Shown piece by piece: positions 26,429 to 34,721 of a stretch of 64,000 nucleotides of DNA (its first letter is position 1; every line of letters begins with the position of its first letter). The DNA is from JAWKIJ01 sp041394325 (lineage in GTDB: Bacteria > Actinomycetota > Acidimicrobiia > Acidimicrobiales > Microtrichaceae), in the NCBI GenBank assembly GCA_041394325.1, contig JAWKIJ010000001.1:124001-188000 (forward strand), read 5' to 3'. The notes under the pieces were generated by a model. The model was given only the letters and a program-made list of their open reading frames with translations. It was not told where the DNA came from and searched no databases. The position numbers and the translations under genes were made by a program.

Positions 26429-28015
26429 ATGGCGTTCATGGTTGACACTCCCTGGCAGGGCGACGCCGTCTCGTTGGTCGAGGCATTTCGATCGGGTGAG
26501 CGCTCCCCCCGCGAGGAGCTCGACGCGACGTTCGCCGCGATCGAGGCCTCCGACCTCAACGCCTTCTCACACCTCGACCGCGAGGGCGCGTACGCGGCGA
26601 TCGACCACGTCGACGTGTCGCTGCCCTTCGGGGGCGTACCCACCGGCATCAAGCAGCTCGACACCGTCGCGGGCTGGCCCGACACCGAAGCGTCGCTGGT
26701 CTTCGAGGACCGCATCGCGGACCAGACGGCACCGCATGTCGAGCGCCTCCGCACGCGGGGCGGCGCCATCGCGGTCGGGGCCACCACGTCGAGCGAGTTC
26801 GGCGGCCTGAACGTCAGCGTGACCCGTCTCAACGGGATCACCCACAACCCGTGGCGTCACGGCCGAACCGTCGGCGGATCCTCGGCCGGTTCGTCCGCAT
26901 CGGTAGCGGGCGGACTGCTGACGCTGGCCACCGCGTCGGACGGCGGAGGCTCGATTCGCATCCCGGCCGCCTACACCGGCCTGTTCGGCATGAAGGGCAC
27001 CTACGGTCGGATCCCACGCGGCCCGGTCGCGTTCAGCCGACCCAGCACCGCGGTGCTCGGCTCCCTCACCCGATCGGTCCGCGATGCCGCCCGCTTCTAC
27101 GACGTGTGTGCGGGGCCCCACCCCTGGGACCCCGCAAGCCTGCCCTCGGGGGGAACATGGGAGGCCGACCTCGGCACCCACGACCTCTCCGGCAAGCGGG
27201 TCGCCGTCGTCGTCGACCTCGGAGGCGTCGACCTCGAGGCGGGCGTACGGGAACGAATCGACGCCCACGCCGACGCGCTGATCGCGGCCGCCGGCATGCG
27301 TCGGGTCGAGGTCGACGTGCAACTCGTCAACGTCACCGCCGAGTGGATGCTCGGCAACATGTCGACGCTGATGGCCGGCCTCGGGCCGCTGTGGCCACGA
27401 TGCGCCGGGCTGCTCACCCAGTCCATCGAGGACGGGATGCGTATCGCCGAGAGCTTCTACAACCTCCGGACGGCCGCGATCGCCGAGACGAAACGGGTCC
27501 GGCTCAACCGCGCCATGTCGGACATCTTCGACCAGGTCGACTTCGTCATGGCCGCCACCAACCCGGGACCGGCATTCCCCGCGGAGTGGGAGATGAGCAA
27601 GCCGCTGCCCCAGAAGGCCGAGCGGATCCTGTCGCACCGTTGGACCCGCGTCGCCGCCCGCGCCGCGCTAGGCGGTGTCAGGGTGGGGGGCGGGCTCGCA
27701 CCGCGTCTGCCCGGGGCCGTCCTCGCGGCGGCGACCGCGGCGGTCCCCGAGATGCTCGAGATGGGCGGACTGACGATCTCGTCGAACATCTACGGAAACC
27801 CCGCCGCGTCGATCCCCGCCGGCCTGATCGACGGCCTACCGGTCGGGCTCCAGGTCCTCGCGCCCCACCACCACGACGCGCTGCTGTTCGACCTGGCGCT
27901 GGTCGCCGAACGTGAACTCCCCTGGCCGATCACCGCGACGGTCCCGGGCGCCCGTGCCGAGGCGGATCGAGCGGTGACGATGGCCGGGGCCACCACCCCG
28001 AGTTCCCGCGACTGA
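26429..28015 (+). CDS. Amidase (amidase-signature family)
   Basis: A 528-residue amidase-signature enzyme. The Ser-cisSer-Lys triad is present: Lys in PTGIKQLDTV near residue 73, the cis-Ser motif VGGSSAGSSASVAGG near residue 150, and the nucleophile in SDGGGSIRIPAAYTGLFGMKG. The C-terminal ISSNIYGNPAASIPAG and GLPVGLQVLAPHHHD are typical. It hydrolyses a carboxylic amide in the cytosol; there is no signal peptide. It is not a GatA, because no gatB or gatC is adjacent and the sequence is nearer to generic amidases. An alternative ATG lies at 26438. The substrate is unknown. Confidence 0.88.
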   Translation: MAFMVDTPWQGDAVSLVEAFRSGERSPREELDATFAAIEASDLNAFSHLDREGAYAAIDHVDVSLPFGGVPTGIKQLDTVAGWPDTEASLVFEDRIADQTAPHVERLRTRGGAIAVGATTSSEFGGLNVSVTRLNGITHNPWRHGRTVGGSSAGSSASVAGGLLTLATASDGGGSIRIPAAYTGLFGMKGTYGRIPRGPVAFSRPSTAVLGSLTRSVRDAARFYDVCAGPHPWDPASLPSGGTWEADLGTHDLSGKRVAVVVDLGGVDLEAGVRERIDAHADALIAAAGMRRVEVDVQLVNVTAEWMLGNMSTLMAGLGPLWPRCAGLLTQSIEDGMRIAESFYNLRTAAIAETKRVRLNRAMSDIFDQVDFVMAATNPGPAFPAEWEMSKPLPQKAERILSHRWTRVAARAALGGVRVGGGLAPRLPGAVLAAATAAVPEMLEMGGLTISSNIYGNPAASIPAGLIDGLPVGLQVLAPHHHDALLFDLALVAERELPWPITATVPGARAEADRAVTMAGATTPSSRD

Positions 28016-28040
28016 GGGCCCGGCCCTACACTCGCTCATC

Positions 28041-28595
28041 GTGTCCGAGTTGACCGCCCCCACCCACGACACCGCTGCGGTGGGGGTCGACCACGGCGGC
28101 GAGGTGGCGAAGTGCCCCTTCCCCCACCACCTCCTCGGTGCCAACTCGGCACCGACGGCCGTCGGCACCGACGACGCGCCCGCGTGTCCGTTCCCATTGG
28201 CGGCGGGTCCGGGCGACGAGTCGACCGACGCCCCGAACCGTTCGGCGGCGGATCGCTTCGTCCGCAAGGTGCTGTTCGTCAAAGAGCGGCCGCCCGGCAT
28301 GTCGAAGGCCTCCGCGCTGAAGGTCTTCGAGAAGTCGATGCTGATCTCGGCGACGCGTTGCACCCTCACGTACGTGATCTTCCCGTTCGTCCTGCCGATG
28401 CTGCACCTGGCGGAGGGGGTCGGGCCGGTCGTCGGCATCGTCATCGGCTGCGTGGCCATGGTCTCCGACGTCTTCACCATCCGCCGCTTCTTCACCGTCG
28501 ACCACAAGTGGCGCTGGTACTTCTCCAGTGCGGCCTTCTGTGTGATCTGCCTGCTGACGGTCCTGTTGGTCCAGGACATCGCGGCAGTCCTCTGA
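28041..28595 (+). CDS. Small membrane protein with duplicated CPFP motifs
   Basis: 184 residues from a GTG that follows TACACT by 8 bp, so probably leaderless. I do not recognise a named family. The N-terminal 70 residues are hydrophilic and contain two copies of a Cys-Pro-Phe-Pro motif (AKCPFPHH and PACPFPLA). Two or three membrane segments follow (TYVIFPFVLPMLHLAEGV, GIVIGCVAMVSDVFTI, AFCVICLLTVLLVQDIA). FTVDHKWRWYFSS lies between the last two and could be an interfacial helix. The paired CPFP motifs could bind metal, but no data in the sequence settle this. It is followed 10 bp later by a methyltransferase gene. Confidence 0.6.
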   Translation: MSELTAPTHDTAAVGVDHGGEVAKCPFPHHLLGANSAPTAVGTDDAPACPFPLAAGPGDESTDAPNRSAADRFVRKVLFVKERPPGMSKASALKVFEKSMLISATRCTLTYVIFPFVLPMLHLAEGVGPVVGIVIGCVAMVSDVFTIRRFFTVDHKWRWYFSSAAFCVICLLTVLLVQDIAAVL

Positions 28596-28605
28596 CCTCG
28601 CCGCC

Positions 28606-29550
28606 GTGGCGATCCCGTGGCGCTGGATGACGAAGACCGCCGTGCAGAAGGCGGTCTCGTTCGCTCCGAGCAGCGACCGCGTCAACCACGCACTGCAACG
28701 GTTCTCGGGACGAACCGTGTTCGACGCCGCCGAGATGGCGACCCGGCACCGCATCATGGTCGACCACTTCGAGGCCGTCCGCGCCGCGGGGCTCACCGGT
28801 GACGACGACCGGCTTCGCCCCGGCTGCACGGTTCTCGAGGTCGGCACCGGGTGGCATCCCGCGGTGCCGGTGTTGTTCTGGTTGTGCGGTGCCCAGCGGG
28901 TCGTGTGCCTCGACCACGTCGACCACGGTGCAATGGTGCGACTCGACGAGACCGTCCCCGTCGTGCTCGCCCACCTCGACGCCGACGCGTCCCTTCCGCT
29001 CGTGCCCGAACGCGTCGCCGCCCTCCGCGGGGCACGGACCGCTGCCGACCTCGCGTCGGTGTGCGATTTCGAGCGACGTGTCGGAGGGATCGAGAGCGTC
29101 GACGACCTCTCCCCGTTCGACGTGGTCACGTCCTCCCTGGTGCTCGAGCACGTACCGGCGGGCGAGCTCGGCCCACTGGTGCGTGGCTGCTTCGACCGCC
29201 TCTCACCCGACGGGGTGATGTCCCACGGGATCGACCTGTGCGACCACGGCCACTACACCGACCCCGCCGGGGTGTCCCAGTTCAACTTCCTCCGCTTCCC
29301 GCCGCGGGTCTGGCGCATGCTGTCCAACCCGATCCAACACGAGAACCGGCTGCGGGCGAGCGAGTACCTGGCGGCGTTCGGAGAGGCGGGCGTTCCCTTC
29401 GCGGTGCGCAACAGCACCGACGGGGACCGGTCCCAGTTGTCACGGCTCCGCCTCGCCGAGCCGTATCGCGACTTCGACCTCGACGACCTGGTGGTGATCT
29501 ACCTACAACTCGTGTCGCACGCGGGGACCGGGCCCGATCGGTCTCAGTAG
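28606..29550 (+). CDS. SAM-dependent methyltransferase (class I-like)
   Basis: A 314-residue protein. Motif I CTVLEVGTGWHPAVPV near residue 75 binds S-adenosylmethionine, with acidic residues downstream (VVCLDHVDHG), and a motif IV-like FDVVTSSLVLEHVP. The middle and C-terminus (HGIDLCDHGHYTD, QFNFLRFPPRVWRML, HENRLRASEYL) resemble small-molecule or glycan methyltransferases. It lies 10 bp after the CPFP membrane protein and is probably in the same transcript; the C-terminal codons overlap the convergent era gene by 7 bp. The target is unknown. Confidence 0.72.
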   Translation: MAIPWRWMTKTAVQKAVSFAPSSDRVNHALQRFSGRTVFDAAEMATRHRIMVDHFEAVRAAGLTGDDDRLRPGCTVLEVGTGWHPAVPVLFWLCGAQRVVCLDHVDHGAMVRLDETVPVVLAHLDADASLPLVPERVAALRGARTAADLASVCDFERRVGGIESVDDLSPFDVVTSSLVLEHVPAGELGPLVRGCFDRLSPDGVMSHGIDLCDHGHYTDPAGVSQFNFLRFPPRVWRMLSNPIQHENRLRASEYLAAFGEAGVPFAVRNSTDGDRSQLSRLRLAEPYRDFDLDDLVVIYLQLVSHAGTGPDRSQ

Positions 29551-30500
29551 CCGAGCCGGTCCAGCGCCTTGGGCCGCCGCTGCCAGTCCTTGTCGACCTT
29601 CACGTGTAGTTCGAGGAACGCTCCGGGTGCCATCTGTCGGCGCGCCCGCGTCCCGACCTCCTTCAACACTGCGCCGCGACGGCCGATCACGATACCCTTC
29701 TGCGACTCGCGTTCGACGAGGATCTCGACGCGAACGCGGGGCCAGTCCCACTCTGTGACACGACATGCGATCGAGTGCGGGAGCTCGTCGCGGGTCAGGG
29801 CGAGCAGTTGTTCACGGACCAACTCCGCCACCCAGAACGCGTCCTCGACGTCGGTGACCATGTCGTCGGGATACCAGTGCGGACCGATCGGCATCCTCGA
29901 GAACAGGTGCTCCACCAACGCGTCGACCCCGGCGCCGGTCCTCGCCGAGACGGGAAAGTACTCCCGATCCGGCGGGGTCGACGGCGTGGCGGACGAGGAT
30001 CCGTCCTCGTCGGAGGTCATGTCCGACGCGGCGGCGAGGCGATCGAGCACCTTGTGCCGGCCGACCAGGTCGCACTTGTTGACGATGACGACCGCGTCCT
30101 CGGGGACCCGGGCGGCGACCCAACGGTCTCCGCGCCCGACCGGACCGGTCGCGTCGAGCATCAGACACACGACGTCGACGTCGCCGACCGTGCCGATCGC
30201 CGAGTCGTTGAGTCGCTCGCCCATCAGGGTGCGGGGCTTGTGGATCCCAGGGGTGTCGACGAAGACGATCTGGCCCTCGGGCCGGTTGAGCACTCCTCGA
30301 ACCTGGGTCCGCGTCGTCTGCGGTTTGTCGGAAACGATCGAGACCTTCCGACCGAGGATCCGGTTCAGGAGTGTGGACTTCCCGACGTTGGGGCGCCCGA
30401 CGATCGACACGAACCCGGATCGAAAGCCTGCCGGATCACCCGTCGGGGTCGCACCTTCGGCCGAGGCGGACCCGGGCCGATGATCGTCGTTTCCGCTCAA
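29544..30500 (-). CDS. era: GTPase Era
   Basis: A 318-residue Ras-like GTPase. G1 is GRPNVGKSTLLN, G2 includes QTTRTQVRG, G3 DTPGIHKPR, G4 NKCDLVG. The C-terminal KH domain (MAPGAFLELHVKVDKDWQRRP) follows REEL-type helices and binds the 3' end of 16S rRNA during small-subunit maturation. The first about 25 residues are a Gly/Asp-rich extension, so a later start is possible. It overlaps the CNNM-family gene by 4 bp and completes the phoH-ybeY-CNNM-era order seen in many actinobacteria. Confidence 0.96.
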   Translation of the reverse strand: MSGNDDHRPGSASAEGATPTGDPAGFRSGFVSIVGRPNVGKSTLLNRILGRKVSIVSDKPQTTRTQVRGVLNRPEGQIVFVDTPGIHKPRTLMGERLNDSAIGTVGDVDVVCLMLDATGPVGRGDRWVAARVPEDAVVIVNKCDLVGRHKVLDRLAAASDMTSDEDGSSSATPSTPPDREYFPVSARTGAGVDALVEHLFSRMPIGPHWYPDDMVTDVEDAFWVAELVREQLLALTRDELPHSIACRVTEWDWPRVRVEILVERESQKGIVIGRRGAVLKEVGTRARRQMAPGAFLELHVKVDKDWQRRPKALDRLGY

Positions 30501-31828
30501 CGCGGAGTCTCCAGTCCCCCGTCGACCGGCCGACCGTTCGCCGTGCCGGAGTCCGCGACCGGATGGAGCCGCTCCACCCGGACCCTTCCCACGCGACGCC
30601 CCTCGACCGTCTGCACCCGCAACTCGTAGCCGTCGAGGTTGACGACGTCGCCCACCTCGGGCACCCGCCCCAGTTCGGAGAACACCAGACCCCCGAGGGA
30701 ATCCCAGTCACCCTCGGGCAGCGCCAACCCGCAGCGGTCGTTGAGGTCCGACAGGTTGAGCGACGCGTCGTGCACGAGGAACACGTCGTCGCCGATCGGT
30801 TCGACATCGGCCTCCTCGGGATCGAACTCGTCTGCGATCTCCCCCACCAGTTCCTCGAGGAGGTCCTCGAGCGTCGCGAGGCCGGCGGTGCCGCCGTACT
30901 CGTCGACCACCATCGCGATGTGGGTCTTGCGTGCCTGCATCTCGCGGAGGAGCTCGGCCACACGTTTGGTCTCGGGAACGAAGTAGGCCGCGCGTGCGAG
31001 CGCCTTGATCGACTCGGCGCCACGGCGGTCACGCTCGGCCGCCATCAGGTCCTTCGCATAGACGATGCCGACCACGTCGTCGACGTTGTCGCGGTAGACG
31101 GGAAACCGACTGAGACCGTTGAGGATCGCTATCTCCACGCAATCGGCGACGCGAAAATCCTGCTCGAAGGACACCATGTCGGTGCGCGGCACCATGATCT
31201 CGCGAACGACCGTGTCGCCGAAGTCGATGATCGACTCGATGAGGTCACGCTCCTCCTCCTCGATGACCGACGCCTCGGCCGCTTCACCCATCAGCGCGAT
31301 GATCTCCTCCTCGGTGACGAACGGCCCCTGTTGAAGGCCCTTCCCCGGAAGGAGGACGTTGGTGACCACGATCAGCGCGTCGGCGAGCGGCCGGAAGATT
31401 CGCCCGAAGAACACGACCACCGGCGCGGTGCCCAACGCGGCGCGGTCGGTGTGCTGCAGCGCCCAGGTCTTGGGGGCCGCCTCGGCCACGATGAACACGA
31501 CCACCACGTTCACGAAGGTGGCGACCGCGATCCCGACACCGCCGAACAGCCGGCCCGCCAGGACACCGGTCAGGGCGGCCTGAACGGTTTGGCAGGCAAG
31601 GGCCACCAGGTACACCGAGTTGAGGCTGCGCTCGTAGTTCTCGACGATCCGCAACACGAGCTTCGCGCGGCGCCGACCCTGCTCCGCGAGTGCCGCGGCC
31701 CGCGTACGGGTGATGCGGGTGATCGCTGTCTCGGCCACGGCGATCAGCGCCGACAGGCCGATCAGCAACAGGATGGCGATGAGCATCCACACGTCGACCG
31801 GTGCGAGGCCTCCGGACGCGGCGATCAC
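30497..31828 (-). CDS. CNNM/CorC-HlyC (hemolysin-family) transporter
   Basis: 443 residues from a GTG that overlaps the ybeY stop (GTGA). The N-terminal DUF21/CNNM domain has three to four membrane helices (WMLIAILLLIGLSALIAVAE, YLVALACQTVQAALTGVL, VATFVNVVVVFIVAEAAPK). Two CBS repeats lie in the middle (VREIMVPRTDMVSFE and MVVDEYGGTAGLATLEDLLE), and a CorC/HlyC domain at the C-terminus (GGLVFSELGRVPEVGDVV). Family members are linked to Mg2+/Co2+ efflux or tolerance; hemolysin is a historical name. In-frame codons upstream of 31828 overlap ybeY and were not used. Confidence 0.9.
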   Translation of the reverse strand: MIAASGGLAPVDVWMLIAILLLIGLSALIAVAETAITRITRTRAAALAEQGRRRAKLVLRIVENYERSLNSVYLVALACQTVQAALTGVLAGRLFGGVGIAVATFVNVVVVFIVAEAAPKTWALQHTDRAALGTAPVVVFFGRIFRPLADALIVVTNVLLPGKGLQQGPFVTEEEIIALMGEAAEASVIEEEERDLIESIIDFGDTVVREIMVPRTDMVSFEQDFRVADCVEIAILNGLSRFPVYRDNVDDVVGIVYAKDLMAAERDRRGAESIKALARAAYFVPETKRVAELLREMQARKTHIAMVVDEYGGTAGLATLEDLLEELVGEIADEFDPEEADVEPIGDDVFLVHDASLNLSDLNDRCGLALPEGDWDSLGGLVFSELGRVPEVGDVVNLDGYELRVQTVEGRRVGRVRVERLHPVADSGTANGRPVDGGLETPR

Positions 31829-32412
31829 GACGGCTCGCGGTTCCAGGGGTCGCGCGGCAACGGCCCGAAGTGCTCCCGGAGGAGCCGACGCTCCTCGGCC
31901 CACATGACGGTCCGCTCGTCGGCCTCGGCGTGGTCGTGACCGACGAGGTGCAAGAGGGCGTGGACCAACAGCAGTGCCAGCTCGGCGTCGAGTGAACCAG
32001 CGTGGTCCGCGGCGTTGGCCATGGCGACCTCCGGACAGACCACTACGTCGCCCACCATGGTGATCGGAGCGGGATCGGCGGGGGCCGGTGACCGATACCC
32101 GAGCCCGTCGAGCGGGAAGGACAATACGTCGGTGGGAGCGGACCTACCCATGTAGCGACCGTTCAGGTCTCCGATGGTGTCGGGGGTGACGAAGCGGATC
32201 GCCAACTCCGCCGGGGTCCGCACACCCAGGTCGGCCAACACGACGGTGGCCAGGTCCCGCCACCGATTCGTATCGATCGTGCCGACGGTTCCGGTGACGA
32301 CGGGATCGACATCGATCGCCACGTCGATCCCGCGTTCCACCTCGATCACCCCGGTGGCGACGGGCGCCACCGCGCCACACCCGGTGCCGTCAGGCCGATG
32401 CTCACCCTCCAT
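31825..32412 (-). CDS. ybeY: rRNA maturation RNase YbeY
   Basis: A 195-residue UPF0054 metalloprotein. The zinc motif H-x3-H-x5-H is read in HALLHLVGHDHAEADE near residue 150. Upstream, GRSAPTDVLSFPLDG and GDVVVCPEVA are the other conserved stretches. YbeY is a single-strand endoribonuclease for 16S rRNA 3' end maturation and ribosome quality control. The N-terminal about 40 residues are extra and unconserved, so translation may begin later, but the ATG at 32412 overlaps the phoH stop (ATGA). Next gene is the CNNM transporter. Confidence 0.93.
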   Translation of the reverse strand: MEGEHRPDGTGCGAVAPVATGVIEVERGIDVAIDVDPVVTGTVGTIDTNRWRDLATVVLADLGVRTPAELAIRFVTPDTIGDLNGRYMGRSAPTDVLSFPLDGLGYRSPAPADPAPITMVGDVVVCPEVAMANAADHAGSLDAELALLLVHALLHLVGHDHAEADERTVMWAEERRLLREHFGPLPRDPWNREPS

Positions 32413-33389
32413 CAGCGACGTTGCGCGGCGGCGCGATCGTAGGCGTGGACGATGTCGGCGACGATGCGGTGCCGGACGACGTCGCGGCGGCCGAGGTGCA
32501 CGAAGCCCAACCCGTCGATCCCCGACAGGAGGTCCTCGACGCCGCTCAGGCCCGAACGCCCACCGGGCACGTCGACCTGGCTCGTGTCGCCCGTCACCAC
32601 GGCTCGGGAGCCGAACCCGATTCGTGTCAGGAACATCTTCATCTGCTCGGGCGTGGTGTTCTGCGCCTCGTCCAGGATGATGAAGCTGTTGTTGAGCGTG
32701 CGACCACGCATGAAGGCCAACGGAGCGACCTCGACGGCGCCGCGCTCGAGCATCCTGGCGGCACCCTCGGCACCGACCATGTCATAGAACGCGTCGTACA
32801 ACGGCCGCAGATACGGGTCGACCTTGGCCATGAGATCGCCGGGAAGGAACCCGAGGCGTTCGCCGGCCTCGACCGCCGGCCGGGTCAGTACGATCCGCTC
32901 TACCTGCTTGCGTTGGAGGAACTGTGTGGCCATGGCTACCGCCAACCAGCTTTTGCCGGTGCCGGCGGGTCCGAGCGCGAACGTGATCACGTTCTGCGCG
33001 ATCGCGTCGACGTAGCGTCGCTGGCCCGCGGTCTTGGGACGGACGGACCCGCCGCGGGCGAGGCGCAGCACATCCGCGTTCAGCAACTCCGATGGGAGCT
33101 CGTCGGCGCCGACCATGTCGACCGTGCGCGCCACCAGGTCCCTGTCGAGCGTCTGGCCACGTTGCACGATCAACGCGAGTTCCTCGAAAACCTTCGCCGC
33201 CTGCGAGGCGCCCGGCCCGTCGACGGTGATCTCGTTGCCGCGAGCAACGATCCGTGCGCCGTCGAAGGCGTCCTCGATCTGGTCGAGCCACTCGTCGCGT
33301 TCTCCGAGGACGGCTGCGAGCGCGTCGGCGCCCGTGACCCGAACATGGAAGGGAGCGGTCGACGCGACCGCTGTCGTCTCGTCAGTCAT
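32412..33389 (-). CDS. phoH: PhoH-family ATPase
   Basis: A 325-residue protein with Walker A LGPAGTGKSWLAVAMA near residue 140, Walker B FIILDEAQNTTPEQMKMFL, and sensor/arginine motifs SRAVVTGDTSQVDVP. The N-terminal KH-like segment (RIVARGNEITVDGP) is usual for PhoH of actinobacteria. It is thought to be an RNA-linked ATPase or helicase working with YbeY, whose gene overlaps it. The start MTDETTAV is the first ATG in frame. About 100 bp separate it from the upstream HTH gene on the same strand. Confidence 0.93.
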   Translation of the reverse strand: MTDETTAVASTAPFHVRVTGADALAAVLGERDEWLDQIEDAFDGARIVARGNEITVDGPGASQAAKVFEELALIVQRGQTLDRDLVARTVDMVGADELPSELLNADVLRLARGGSVRPKTAGQRRYVDAIAQNVITFALGPAGTGKSWLAVAMATQFLQRKQVERIVLTRPAVEAGERLGFLPGDLMAKVDPYLRPLYDAFYDMVGAEGAARMLERGAVEVAPLAFMRGRTLNNSFIILDEAQNTTPEQMKMFLTRIGFGSRAVVTGDTSQVDVPGGRSGLSGVEDLLSGIDGLGFVHLGRRDVVRHRIVADIVHAYDRAAAQRR

Positions 33390-33492
33390 CGACCCTCACC
33401 GCGCCCTCCGGCGCGAGTGTAACGACGCGACGGCGGCGATTCGGCGGTGATTCGTCGGCCCCGGGCCGGGCGGACGGAAGTCGGGAGGCCCC

Positions 33493-33750
33493 TCACCGCG
33501 ACGCGGTGGGCACCCTCTCGTCGGCGACGTCTCGGTCGTCGGAGTCCGAGGTGTCGAGCGTACCGGGGGCTATCCGGCAGTCCTCGATGAACTGCTCCAC
33601 CTCGGTCTCCTTCAGCCGGATGACCCGGCCGAACCGATAGGCGGGGAGCTGACCCTCGTCGATGAACCGGTACAACGTTCGAGGCGTGACACCCAGTCGT
33701 CGAGCGGTTTCGGCCGTGTTGAGCCACACGATGCCGGTGGATGAACTCAT
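33493..33750 (-). CDS. Excisionase/BldC-like helix-turn-helix DNA-binding protein
   Basis: An 85-residue single-domain MerR-type winged HTH: WLNTAETARRLGVTPRTLYR, then FIDEGQLPAYRFGRVIRLKE and VEQFIEDCRI. This is the excisionase (TIGR01764) fold seen in actinobacterial BldC and many small regulators. It has no integrase beside it, so it is more likely a chromosomal regulator than an excision factor. The C-terminal 20 residues are acidic. Its upstream region is shared with the divergent cpaB-like gene of the Tad system, which makes that operon a plausible target. Confidence 0.85.
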   Translation of the reverse strand: MSSSTGIVWLNTAETARRLGVTPRTLYRFIDEGQLPAYRFGRVIRLKETEVEQFIEDCRIAPGTLDTSDSDDRDVADERVPTASR

Positions 33751-33991
33751 GGATCTGAAAACCTCGAAGGATGCGGGGAAGGAATCCCCACAATCCTAAC
33801 GACGGTCCCCCTCGATCGCGATGATAGGCCGCCGCATGACATGAAATTCAGACAGTCTTAACGTTGTTCTTACATTCGACGTGGTTCCCCCACGCCTGGG
33901 GCATCGGTCTCATTCTCGACGCGGACTCTTGTGACGCGGCGAGGGTACGCGCAAGGTCATGCGCCGACCGACGCCGCATCCCAGGAGCCCC
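33751..33991. other. AT-richer divergent intergenic region
   Basis: 241 bp between the HTH gene and cpaB. The stretch 33838-33880 is notably AT-rich for this genome and probably holds promoters for both directions. I could not assign -35/-10 pairs with confidence; TATCAT on the minus strand (near 33823-33828) is a possible -10 for the HTH gene. Confidence 0.4.
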
Positions 33992-34721
33992 ATGCCGATC
34001 ACGTCTTCCCCACTCCGCCAGCCGAGCCGACCCGGCGCGGTCGAGGACTCCCCCGAACCAGCGGAATCGTCGCCGCTCCGGCCGGTGGGGCCCCGACGAC
34101 GACTCCCGACCGGACGCGCCATCGCCGGCGGTCTGTTGGTGACGCTCTCGATGCTGGGGGTCGTCGCCGCCCACCGGGCGGCCACCCGGACCACCGACGT
34201 CGCGTACCTGGTCGCGCGCCGCGACGTCGCCCCCGGCGCGACGATCGAGGCCGACGACCTCGCGCTCACCCCGATGCGACTCGGCCGGGCCAGTGCCAGG
34301 CGGGCGATGAGGGACCCGTCGGAGGTGGTCGGCAGGATCGCGCTCGTCCCGATGGCCGAGGGGACCTGGTTCAGCCGGGATCGATCGCCACCTCGGCAGC
34401 GGCCGCCGCACGCGGCGGTCGGCGGGTGGGGCTCGCACTCGCCCCGGCCGACGCGCTCGACGGCGACCTACATGTCGGAGACCGGGTCGACGTGTTGTCG
34501 GTACCCGACGACGCACCCGCCGTGGTCGTCGTGTGCGCGCGCTCGTGAGCCGCGTCGGTTCGGACGGCGAGGCGGGAGTCGGCACATCCGACGAGGTGCG
34601 GGTCAACCTCGAGGTCCCCGACGAAGATGCGGCCCGACAGGTCGTGGACGCCCATGCGAAGGGCCACGTCACGTTGATGACCGCCGGTACCGTCGCCCTC
34701 GGGGGCGGGAGTTCGCGATGA
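33992..34721 (+). pseudogene. CpaB/RcpC-like SAF-domain Flp pilus assembly protein, two frame breaks
   Basis: About 243 residues when repaired. Starts MPITSS after CAGGAG; one membrane helix (IAGGLLVTLSMLGVVAAH) is followed by the SAF domain start VAYLVARRDVAPGATIEADDL. A break near 34370 shifts to VQPGSIATSAAAAARGGRRVG and GDRVDVLSVP, and a second near 34535 shifts to RALVSRVGS, then EVRVNLEVPDEDAARQVVDAH. Single-base or CG restorations rejoin the frame. CpaB-type proteins sit at the membrane in Tad pilus machines. The stop overlaps the ATG of the next gene (ATGA). Confidence 0.72.

Noticed and set aside
26429..28015. GatA subunit of the tRNA amidotransferase
   Set aside because: No gatB or gatC adjacent, and the C-terminal half differs from GatA; a generic amidase is safer.
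33493..33750. Excisionase of a mobile element
   Set aside because: No integrase, attachment sites or phage genes nearby; the small HTH fits BldC-like chromosomal regulators better.
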